From contig JBFMHA010000043.1 in assembly GCA_040753075.1 (NCBI GenBank), positions 1-30,160 on the forward strand: a stretch of DNA of 30,160 nucleotides, in the 5' to 3' direction. Every line of letters begins with the position of its first letter. Positions within the stretch are counted from its first letter, which is position 1. The position numbers and the translations under genes are program-made. The notes beneath the pieces are model-generated. The model did no database searches. It was given only the letters and a program-made list of their open reading frames with translations, and was not told where the DNA came from. The DNA is from UBA6814 sp040753075 (GTDB taxonomy: Bacteria; Desulfobacterota; Desulfovibrionia; Desulfovibrionales; Desulfovibrionaceae). This document shows, in pieces, positions 6,413 through 13,383 of the stretch.

Positions 6413-8353
6413 ATGCAGTACTACGAGATTCTCAACCTCAAGAGCGAACCGTTCTCCAACTCCCCGGACCCGGAGTTCTTCTACGGGTCGCGGGAGCACG
6501 CCGAATGCCTGCGCAAGGTGGAGATCGCCATCCGCCTGCGCCGCGGGCTGAACCTGGTCTCTGGCGAGGTGGGCACGGGCAAGACCACCCTGTGCCGCCA
6601 GCTTCTCCGGGTGCTGGCCAAGGATTCCGACATCGTGGCCCACCTGGTCCTGGACCCGTCCTTCAGCACCTCCCGGGAATTCCTCACCGTGCTCCACCGG
6701 ATGCTCCTGGGCGCGGAGCCCCCGGCCGGGGGCAGCGAGTTCGCGCTCAAGGAGGCCGTCAAGAACGCCCTGTTCCGCCTGGGGGTGGAGGAGGGCAAGA
6801 TCGTGGTGCTCATCGTGGACGAGGGGCAGAAGGCCGGGGGCGAGTTCCTGGAGCTCTTGCGCGAACTGCTCAACTACGAGACCAACGAGGCCAAGCTCCT
6901 GCAGATCGTGATCTTCGCCCAGAACGAGTTCCTGCCCCTGCTCCGGGAGCGTCCCAACCTGGAGGACCGGGTCAACCTCTCCATGGAGCTGGGCCCGCTG
7001 GACCTGGGCGAGACCCGGGAGATGATCGCCTATCGGCTGGGCAAGGCGGCCTCCGCCTACAAGGCTCCGCGGGTCTTCAGCGAGGGGGCGCTCAAGGCCA
7101 TCCACCAGGCCACCGGCGGCTATCCTCGCAAGATCATCGGCCTGTGCCACCGCGTGCTCCTGGCCATGCTGATGCAGAACCGCACCCGGGCGGACCGCGC
7201 CCTGGTCCGGAGCGTGCTGGAGGGGGGAGGGCAGACCGCTCCCCGCACCAATCCCGTGGCCCTGGGCGTGGTGGTGGTGTCCATGGCCCTGGCCCTGTTC
7301 CTGGTCGTGGGCGCGTTCATGGCCCCGGACACCATGCCCGGCAGGGCCTACCGCTACTTCTCCTGGTGGGCCAGGGACGGCGTGGCCGAGTTCTTCGCCG
7401 GCCGGAGCCCGTCTCCGGACGCTCCCGCAGCCCCGGCCCCGGAGGCTCCCGCATCCCGGACGCCTGCCGGGCCGGTCCCGGCTCCGTCGGCCCGACTCGA
7501 GAAGGCCCAGCCCGAGCCGACACAACACGAGCCAGCCAGGCCCGAGCCGGTCAAGCCCGAGCCGATCAAGCCCGAGCCGGTCAAGCCCGAGCCGATCAAG
7601 CCCGAGCCGGTCAAGCCCGAGCCGGTCAAGCCCGAGCCGGTCAAGCCCGAGCCGGTCAAGCCCGAGCCCGTCAAGCCCGAGCCGGTCAAGTCCGAGCCGG
7701 TCCGGCCGCAAACGGCGCCGGAGCCGACGCCCGCGCCGGCCCCCGCGCCGATTGAAGTGTCCCAGGCCGGTCCGCTCGCGACTCCCGAGCCGGAGGCGGC
7801 CCAGGTGCTGGCTCCGGCCGGAGAGGTCCCGGCCGGCTCCTGGGAGGCGGCGCTGCCGCCGGGCTGTCCCACGGACCTGGGCCGGCTGCGCATCGTCCGG
7901 GGTGAGATCCTCTCCGACGTGATCAGCAAGATCTACGGCGTCTACCGGGTGGTCCACCTGCGGCGCATCGAGGCGGCCAATCCCGGCCAGGGGGACCTGA
8001 ACCGCGTGCCGGCGGGCTCGACGGTGCTCCTCCCGGCCATCCCCATGGACATGCCCGCCTCGGCCCGGAAAGGGCTCTGGCTCCTCCTGGGATCCTTCCC
8101 CACCCTGCAGCAGGCCTGGGATTTCCTGGACAGCGCGCCGGCCGAAGGCCCCAGGGCGCGCCTAGTCCCCTGGTGGGCGCCAGACCTCGGCCTGCGTTTC
8201 GCCGTGGTCGCCCACGGCCCGTTGCGGAGCGCAGCCGAGGCCGAGGATATCCGCGGGGCCCTTCCCCCGGGCCTGGCGGAGCGGGCCGACGTGGTCCGGC
8301 TGGACGCCGAGGGCGCGGTCTATTTCACGGACATCACTGGCTGGAAGCTCTAG
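6413..8353 (+). CDS. MshM/ExeA-type AAA+ ATPase with PEPVK repeat and LysM-like domain
   Basis: A 646-residue protein. Residues 1-275 are an ExeA/GspA/MshM AAA+ ATPase: the family start MQYYEILNLKSEPFSNSPDP, Walker A GEVGTGKTT (51-59) and Walker B IVDEGQ (Asp136-Glu137). A membrane helix follows (~281-303). The periplasmic part begins with a Pro/Ala-rich segment containing ten PEP(V/I)K units plus one SEPVR (377-431), then a LysM-like domain (~488-545, LRIVRGEILSDVISKIYG…NRVPAGSTVLLPAI) and a C-terminal ~80-residue region that may be SPOR-like (GLWLLLGSF start). ExeA-type proteins use ATP and peptidoglycan binding to help place the secretin in the wall (family knowledge). Vibrio MshM is essentially the ATPase alone, so the periplasmic half is an addition. 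Confidence 0.85.
   Translation: MQYYEILNLKSEPFSNSPDPEFFYGSREHAECLRKVEIAIRLRRGLNLVSGEVGTGKTTLCRQLLRVLAKDSDIVAHLVLDPSFSTSREFLTVLHRMLLGAEPPAGGSEFALKEAVKNALFRLGVEEGKIVVLIVDEGQKAGGEFLELLRELLNYETNEAKLLQIVIFAQNEFLPLLRERPNLEDRVNLSMELGPLDLGETREMIAYRLGKAASAYKAPRVFSEGALKAIHQATGGYPRKIIGLCHRVLLAMLMQNRTRADRALVRSVLEGGGQTAPRTNPVALGVVVVSMALALFLVVGAFMAPDTMPGRAYRYFSWWARDGVAEFFAGRSPSPDAPAAPAPEAPASRTPAGPVPAPSARLEKAQPEPTQHEPARPEPVKPEPIKPEPVKPEPIKPEPVKPEPVKPEPVKPEPVKPEPVKPEPVKSEPVRPQTAPEPTPAPAPAPIEVSQAGPLATPEPEAAQVLAPAGEVPAGSWEAALPPGCPTDLGRLRIVRGEILSDVISKIYGVYRVVHLRRIEAANPGQGDLNRVPAGSTVLLPAIPMDMPASARKGLWLLLGSFPTLQQAWDFLDSAPAEGPRARLVPWWAPDLGLRFAVVAHGPLRSAAEAEDIRGALPPGLAERADVVRLDAEGAVYFTDITGWKL
7541..7705 (+). repeat. 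15-bp in-frame tandem repeat (PEPVK units)
   Basis: There are ten consecutive 15-bp units close to CCCGAGCCGGTCAAG, plus a degenerate eleventh at 7691-7705. Units at 7556 and 7586 carry GATC instead of GGTC (Ile for Val), and the unit at 7661 has a silent C. Near-identity at the DNA level suggests recent expansion by slippage; copy number could vary between strains without breaking the frame. Confidence 0.97.
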
Positions 8354-8383
8354 CCCAGGACTCGAGAGACTCGGGACACCATC

Positions 8384-10087
8384 ATGCGGCAACTGCGCAA
8401 GAAGCTTGGCGAACTCATCGTGGAGGCCGGCCTGCTGAGCCGGGAGCAGCTGGACGCCATCCTGGCCGAGCAGCGCAGGAGCGGGCTCAGGCTCGGCCAG
8501 TTCCTCATCCAGCGCGGCCACCTCAAGGAACAGCAGATCGTGGAGCTGATCAGCCGGCAGCTGCGCATCGATGTCTACGCGCCGGACAAGCATCCCTTCG
8601 ACGTGGGCCTGGACGCCCTGGTTCCGGTGGAGTTCGCCCAGAAGCACCGCCTGGCTCCGATCAAGCGCAAGGGATCCCTGCTCAGGGTCTGCATGGTCGA
8701 CCCCATGGACATCGAGGCCCTGGACACCCTGGAGGTCCAGACCCGTCTGGAGGCCGACCCCCTCATCTGCACCGAGCACCAGCTCCAGGAGCTGACCTAC
8801 GCCATCTACGGCCTGTCCTCGGACCTGGGCGAGGTCATGGAGGACATGGAGGGCATGAGCATCGAGTCCGAGTCCGGGGAGGCCCCGGGCGAGGACGTGG
8901 CCGTGACCTCCCTGCAGGAGATGGCCGACGAGGCCCCGGTGGTGCGCCTGGTCAACTCCATCCTGTCCCAGGCGGTGCGGGAGCGGGCCAGCGACGTCCA
9001 CATCTCTCCGGAAAAGGGCGGCGTGCAGTTGCGCTTCCGGGTGGACGGCAAGCTGCGCGAGGCCCCGGCCCCGCCCAAGAGCGTCTTCCTGCCCATCGTC
9101 TCCCGCATCAAGATCCTGGCCAACATGGACATCGCCGTGTCCCGGGTGCCCCAGGACGGCCGCTTCACCTTCACCATGGAGAACCGGGAGGTGCACGTCC
9201 GGGCCTCGTCCCTGCCCACCATCCACGGCGAGAACCTGGTGCTGCGTCTGCTCTATCGCACCGGCGAGGCCCTGGACCTGCCCGACCTGGGCCTGGACCC
9301 GCGGGACCTGGGGGTCATGTCCGAGGTCATCGAGAAGCCCTGGGGCATGATCCTGGCCACCGGCCCCACCGGCTCGGGCAAGACCACCACCCTGTACGCC
9401 CTGCTCAAGCGCATCAACAAGCCGGACATCAACATCATCACCCTGGAGGACCCGGTGGAGTACCGGGTGGGCAAGATCCGCCAGGTGCAGCTCAACCGCA
9501 AGGCGGGCATGACCTTCGCCTCGGGCCTGCGCTCCATCCTGCGCCAGGACCCGGACACCATCATGGTGGGCGAGATCCGCGACGCGGAGACCGCGGGCAT
9601 CGCGGTGCAGGCCGCGCTCACCGGCCACCAGGTGCTCTCCACCCTGCACACCAACGATGCGGCCGGGGCCGTGACCCGGCTCATCGAGATGGGGGTGGAG
9701 CCCTTCCTGGTGTCCTCGACCCTGCTCCTGGCCGTGGCCCAGCGCCTGGTGCGCAGGAACTGCCCCCATTGCCTGGAGGAGTACCTGCCTCCCGAGTCCG
9801 CGGTGGCGGCCCTGGGCCTGGACCAGACCCCTGGGGTGGTGTTCAAGCGGGGAAAGGGCTGCTATCGCTGCAACAATTCGGCATACATGGGCCGAACCGG
9901 GGTCTACGAGGTCCTGCCCGTGGACGAGATGGTCCAGGACATGATCCTGCGCCGGGCCTCGTCCACGGAGATCGGCCGGGCCATGGCCCGCTCCGGCCGG
10001 ATGCGCACCCTGAAGCAGGACGCGGCCCGGCTGGTGGCCGAGGGCGTGACCTCCCTGGAGGAGGCCGCCTCGGTGGTCCTGATCTGA
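8384..10087 (+). CDS. mshE: Type IV pilus assembly ATPase (MshE/PilB/GspE family)
   Basis: A 567-residue hexameric motor of the GspE/PilB superfamily, which powers pilin polymerisation. The N-terminal ~150 residues form a MshEN/T2SSE_N domain (KLGELIVEAGLLSREQLDAI, LGQFLIQRGHL), the type that binds cyclic di-GMP in MshE (family knowledge; binding here is not shown). The ATPase domain has Walker A GPTGSGKTT (327-335), the Asp box (LEDPVEYRVGKIRQVQLN), Walker B (TIMVGEIRDAETA) and the His box (TGHQVLSTLHTND). A tetracysteine zinc site is present at Cys460/463 and Cys493/496. No ATPase of the PilT retraction type occurs in the window. The start codon has only a weak ribosome site. Confidence 0.93.
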   Translation: MRQLRKKLGELIVEAGLLSREQLDAILAEQRRSGLRLGQFLIQRGHLKEQQIVELISRQLRIDVYAPDKHPFDVGLDALVPVEFAQKHRLAPIKRKGSLLRVCMVDPMDIEALDTLEVQTRLEADPLICTEHQLQELTYAIYGLSSDLGEVMEDMEGMSIESESGEAPGEDVAVTSLQEMADEAPVVRLVNSILSQAVRERASDVHISPEKGGVQLRFRVDGKLREAPAPPKSVFLPIVSRIKILANMDIAVSRVPQDGRFTFTMENREVHVRASSLPTIHGENLVLRLLYRTGEALDLPDLGLDPRDLGVMSEVIEKPWGMILATGPTGSGKTTTLYALLKRINKPDINIITLEDPVEYRVGKIRQVQLNRKAGMTFASGLRSILRQDPDTIMVGEIRDAETAGIAVQAALTGHQVLSTLHTNDAAGAVTRLIEMGVEPFLVSSTLLLAVAQRLVRRNCPHCLEEYLPPESAVAALGLDQTPGVVFKRGKGCYRCNNSAYMGRTGVYEVLPVDEMVQDMILRRASSTEIGRAMARSGRMRTLKQDAARLVAEGVTSLEEAASVVLI

Positions 10088-10107
10088 GCCCTGTCTGAGG
10101 TTGCTGC

Positions 10108-11328
10108 ATGCCCACCTTTTCCTACCGCGCCTTCACCGACAGCGGCACCGAGACCCGGGGCGCGCTGGAGGCAGACAACGAACAGGCGGCCATGGCCGCG
10201 GTGGCGGCCAAGGGCCTCATCCCTTCGGCGGTGCGGCGAACCGGCGGCGGGCTTGACCTGGCCTGGCTCAAGAAGGCCGCCAAGAAATCGGGCAAGGTCA
10301 AGGCCGCGGACCTCATCCTGTTCACCAAGCAGTTCCGCACCATGTTCCGGGCCGGCCTGTCCATCACCAAGCTCCTGGAGGTGCTGGAGCATCAGACCGA
10401 GCACCAGGGTCTCAAGGACGCCATCGTCCGGATCACCCAGGACATCCGGGCGGGCAGCTCGCTGCACGAAGCCTTCCGCCGCCATCCGGCCATCTTCTCC
10501 ACCCTGTACTGCAGCATGCTCCAGGCGGGCGAGTCCAGCGGATCCCTGACGGAGGTCCTGGAGCGGATGATCTACATCATCGAGCACGACTACAAGGTGC
10601 GCAAGCAGATCACCTCGGCCCTCATCTATCCCGCCATCGTCATCGTCATGCTGCTGGGCGCCTTCCTTTTCCTCCTGACCTTCGTCCTGCCCCAGTTCGT
10701 GACCATGTTCTCCAATGCCGGTGTGGAGTTGCCCCTGCCCACCCGGATCAACATGGCCATCTACGAGTTCCTCCGGGGATACTGGCCTTACGTGATTGTC
10801 GGCCTGGCGGCCGGAGGGGCGGGGTTCGTGGCCTGGTCCAAGACCTCCCGCGGGCGTTTCATCCTGGACACCATCTTCCTGCGCTTTCCCCTGGTCGGGC
10901 CGGTGCTCCAGAAGGGAGCCATGTCCCGCTTCGCCAGCATCTTCGCGATCCTCCAGTCGAGCGGCGTCTCGGTGCTGGAGTCCATCCGGGTCATCTCGGG
11001 AGTCATCGGCAACGTGGTCATCGCCCGGGAGTTCGACCGCCTGCGGGAGAAGCTGGAGGAGGGGCGCGGCATCTCCGGCCCGCTGCGCTCTTCGCGCTGG
11101 TTCACGCCCATGGTCATCAACATGATCGCCATCGGCGAGGAGAGCGGCAATCTGGAGGAGATGCTCCGCGAGGTGGCCATCCACTACGATTTCGAGGTGG
11201 AGTATGCGGTGGGCCGGCTGACCGAACTCATCACCCCCATCCTCACCGTGGGGCTGGCCGGCGTGGTGGGTTTCTTCGTCCTGTCCATCTACCTGCCCCT
11301 GGCCGACCTGATCAAGGCCATGAAGTAG
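10108..11328 (+). CDS. mshG: Inner-membrane platform protein (MshG/PilC/GspF family)
   Basis: A 406-residue GspF/PilC-family protein with the usual two GspF repeats. The N-terminal start is typical (PTFSYRAFTDSGTETRGALEADN). The first repeat, with LILFTKQFRTMFRAGLSI, is followed by a long hydrophobic segment (ALIYPAIVIVMLLGAFLFLL). The second repeat (~265-400, FASIFAILQSSGVSVLESI) ends in the last membrane helix. It works with the ATPase encoded directly upstream (20 bp away) to extract and polymerise pilin. The length is normal for the family and nothing looks broken. Confidence 0.93.
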   Translation: MPTFSYRAFTDSGTETRGALEADNEQAAMAAVAAKGLIPSAVRRTGGGLDLAWLKKAAKKSGKVKAADLILFTKQFRTMFRAGLSITKLLEVLEHQTEHQGLKDAIVRITQDIRAGSSLHEAFRRHPAIFSTLYCSMLQAGESSGSLTEVLERMIYIIEHDYKVRKQITSALIYPAIVIVMLLGAFLFLLTFVLPQFVTMFSNAGVELPLPTRINMAIYEFLRGYWPYVIVGLAAGGAGFVAWSKTSRGRFILDTIFLRFPLVGPVLQKGAMSRFASIFAILQSSGVSVLESIRVISGVIGNVVIAREFDRLREKLEEGRGISGPLRSSRWFTPMVINMIAIGEESGNLEEMLREVAIHYDFEVEYAVGRLTELITPILTVGLAGVVGFFVLSIYLPLADLIKAMK

Positions 11329-11343
11329 AGAGCGGGAGCGAGC

Positions 11344-12666
11344 ATGCCGAGGCAGATCCACCCGCGCCTTCGCTATGCAGCTCCCCTGGTCTTCTCCTTC
11401 CTGAGCCTGCTGGCCGCGGTAGTGGCCTACCGGATCACCGACTGGGCCTGGGCCCACGGCTTGGATCCGGACCTTCCCCTGACCCTGTGGGCCCTGGGAG
11501 CCTGCGTCCTGACCTTCGGGGTGGGGTTGTTCATCTTCTTCCGTCTGCTCACCCCCGTGGAGCGCTTCGTGCGCGAGGCCGAGCGGCTCCCCGCGGTGCG
11601 CACCCGCATGGCGGACAAGCCCGCCAGCCAGGACGAACTGGCCCGTTATGCGGAGATATTCGCCCAGCTCACCGATTTCCTGGGAGAGGTGGAGGCGGGG
11701 GAGGCCTTTCCAGGGGTGGTGGCCCGCAGCAAGATCATGCGCGGCATCCTGCACCAGGTGCTCAAGGTGGCCGAAACCGACGCCACGGTGCTCATCGTGG
11801 GCGAGAGCGGCACGGGCAAGGGCCTGCTGGCCCGCAACATCCACACCCACAGCCCTCGGCGCGGCCGGCCCCTGGTGAGCATCAACTGCGCGGCCATCCC
11901 CGAGCCTCTGCTGGAGAGCGAGCTCTTCGGGCACGAGAAGGGGGCCTTCACCGGCGCTGTGGGCCGCAAGCTGGGCAAGATCGAGGCCGCGCACACCGGC
12001 ACGGTGTTCCTGGACGAGATCGGGGACCTGCCCCTGCCCCTCCAGGGCAAGCTCCTGCGCGTGCTGGAGGACAAGGTCCTGGAGCGGGTAGGAGGTGTGG
12101 ATGAGGTGCGGGTGGACGTGCGCTTCATCGCCGCCACCAACAAGAACCTGACGCGCATGGTGGAGGAGAAGCAGTTCCGGCAGGACCTGTTCTACCGGCT
12201 GAACGTCTTGTCCATCGCCCTGCCTCCCCTGCGCGACCGCAAGGAGGACGTGCCGCACCTGGCGGCAGAGTTCCTGGCCCGCAAGGGGGCTTCGGCCCAG
12301 GTGGGGGCCGCGGCCATGGACATGCTCCAGGCCCATTCCTGGCCGGGCAACGTGCGGGAGCTGTCCAACGTGCTGGAACGGGCCTTGGTCATCTCCGGCG
12401 GGGAGGGCATCGAGCCCCGCCACGTGCTGCTCGGCTCGGGGCAGGAGGATGCGGCGTGTCCTGCGGTCATGGAATTGGCGCCGGGCCAGGACCTGGACAG
12501 CCATCTGGCGGCGGTGGAGAGAGGTCTCATTCTGGATGCGCTGGCGCGCAGCGGCGGGGTGCAGGCCCGGGCCGCGCTCCTGCTGGGCATCAAGCCGCGG
12601 AGCCTCTGGCACCGCGTGAAAAAGTACAGGATTCCGGTTTCGGCCGGGCGTGGCGACAAAATTTGA
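11344..12666 (+). CDS. Membrane-anchored sigma-54-dependent transcriptional activator without receiver domain
   Basis: A 440-residue bacterial enhancer-binding protein. The AAA+ core has Walker A GESGTGKG (153-160), the sigma-54 contact loop GAFTGA (200-205) and Walker B LDEIGD (Asp224-Glu225). A Fis-type helix-turn-helix lies at the C-terminus (~400-435, GVQARAALLLGIKPRSLWHRV). Instead of a response-regulator receiver, the N-terminus carries two predicted membrane helices (~12-29 and ~47-66) with a short loop between them, then a HAMP-like stretch. The gene starts 15 bp after the platform gene, so it is part of the pilus operon. It lies immediately upstream of a sigma-54-like promoter for the prepilin, which is its most likely target (inference). 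Signal input is probably through the membrane rather than a histidine kinase. Confidence 0.9.
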   Translation: MPRQIHPRLRYAAPLVFSFLSLLAAVVAYRITDWAWAHGLDPDLPLTLWALGACVLTFGVGLFIFFRLLTPVERFVREAERLPAVRTRMADKPASQDELARYAEIFAQLTDFLGEVEAGEAFPGVVARSKIMRGILHQVLKVAETDATVLIVGESGTGKGLLARNIHTHSPRRGRPLVSINCAAIPEPLLESELFGHEKGAFTGAVGRKLGKIEAAHTGTVFLDEIGDLPLPLQGKLLRVLEDKVLERVGGVDEVRVDVRFIAATNKNLTRMVEEKQFRQDLFYRLNVLSIALPPLRDRKEDVPHLAAEFLARKGASAQVGAAAMDMLQAHSWPGNVRELSNVLERALVISGGEGIEPRHVLLGSGQEDAACPAVMELAPGQDLDSHLAAVERGLILDALARSGGVQARAALLLGIKPRSLWHRVKKYRIPVSAGRGDKI

Positions 12667-12669
12667 TGA

Positions 12670-12715
12670 CTTGCTCCATTTTTTGTAGGGCGTGCGCATC
12701 ATTTTTTGGTGCAAG
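12670..12715 (+). promoter_or_regulatory. Candidate upstream activator sites for the sigma-54 regulator
   Basis: Immediately after the regulator gene there is an imperfect inverted repeat, CTTGCTCCA (12670-12678) against TGGTGCAAG (12707-12715), matching at 8 of 9 positions. Overlapping it is a perfect direct repeat CATTTTTTG (12677-12685 and 12700-12708), 23 bp apart, about two helix turns. The block lies about 70-115 bp upstream of the promoter's GG element, the usual distance for enhancer sites. The assignment is inferred. Confidence 0.45.
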
Positions 12716-12785
12716 CCTGGGACGAGAGATGACCGTCCGGTCTTTTTCCAAGGGTTTCGTGGAGTTTTGTCGTAGCCATTGACTC

Positions 12786-12801
12786 TGGCGCAGTTTTTGA
12801 T
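12786..12801 (+). promoter_or_regulatory. Sigma-54-type (-24/-12) promoter of the prepilin gene
   Basis: The sequence TGGCGCAGTTTTTGAT matches the -24/-12 consensus TGGCAC-N5-TTGCW. GG is at 12787-12788, and exactly 10 bp later comes GA at 12799-12800, where the consensus has GC. It is the best -24/-12 match I found, and it lies about 92 bp before the start codon, directly behind a sigma-54 activator gene. The GC-to-GA change in the -12 element is the weak point. Confidence 0.55.
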
Positions 12802-12892
12802 AGGGATTCGGGCAGGAACAAGGGCGGGAAAGGTCGGCCGAGGTCCGAGCACCGGGCGCGGCGTCCCAAGCTACCAACCAGGAGGACGGAAC

Positions 12893-13282
12893 ATGGATTC
12901 CAGGAAGAGGCAACAGGGCTTCACCCTCATCGAAATCATCGCGGTCATCGTCCTCCTCGGCGTGCTGGCCGCGGTGCTGGTCCCCAAATTCACCAACCTC
13001 ACCCAAGACGCCAAGGTTGCGGCCCTGCAGCAGGCCATCGCCGAAGGCCAGGCCCGGGTCAACGCCGCCTCGGCCAAGTTCATCCTGGCCACCGGAGCTG
13101 TGCCGGCAACCTTGACCGCGCTCGAGGCCCACACGGCCGTGGGCTCCATCGACACCGCGGCCGGAGACTATTCCTTGGCCTTTGCCGCCACCACGGTCGA
13201 CACCCTTCCCGGCGCCCAGGTTTCCGCCACTGACAAGGACGGCAATTCGGCCACGGGATTCGCCGCTTTCCCTAAGCAGTAG
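12893..13282 (+). CDS. Type IV prepilin (MshA-like major pilin)
   Basis: A 129-residue prepilin with a 9-residue basic leader, then G^FTLIE. The predicted cut is after Gly9, exposing Phe+1 and Glu+5, followed by the hydrophobic helix (IIAVIVLLGVLAAVLVPKF). The mature protein would be about 120 residues. It has no cysteines, so the usual C-terminal disulfide loop of type IVa pilins is absent. The C-terminal half is rich in Thr and Ser. The start ATG 12893 is fixed by AGGAGG at 12880-12885 and by the leader length. It is the only pilin gene in the window; its own promoter and terminator suggest higher expression than the machinery genes. The signal peptidase (PilD) is not encoded here. Confidence 0.92.
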   Translation: MDSRKRQQGFTLIEIIAVIVLLGVLAAVLVPKFTNLTQDAKVAALQQAIAEGQARVNAASAKFILATGAVPATLTALEAHTAVGSIDTAAGDYSLAFAATTVDTLPGAQVSATDKDGNSATGFAAFPKQ

Positions 13283-13336
13283 CCTGCATCAAGTGCAGGC
13301 AAGGGAGGGGGGATGCGCATCCCCCCTTTTTTTCTT
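13282..13336 (+). terminator. Double hairpin with rho-independent terminator after the prepilin gene
   Basis: A first hairpin (GCCTGCA-tcaag-TGCAGGC, 13282-13300) begins at the stop codon. It is followed by a perfect 22-bp palindrome (AGGGGGGATGC/GCATCCCCCCT, 13306-13327) and a T7 tract. This should give strong termination and may stabilise the pilin mRNA 3' end. Confidence 0.9.
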
Positions 13337-13383
13337 TGTGATTCAGACGCCATCTCTGTGCGCACTGGAGCATTCTGCTGGGT

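Noticed and set aside
7541..7705. Tandem repeat considered as a CRISPR array or intergenic repeat
   Set aside because: Units are 15 bp, contiguous without spacers and in frame within a coding region.
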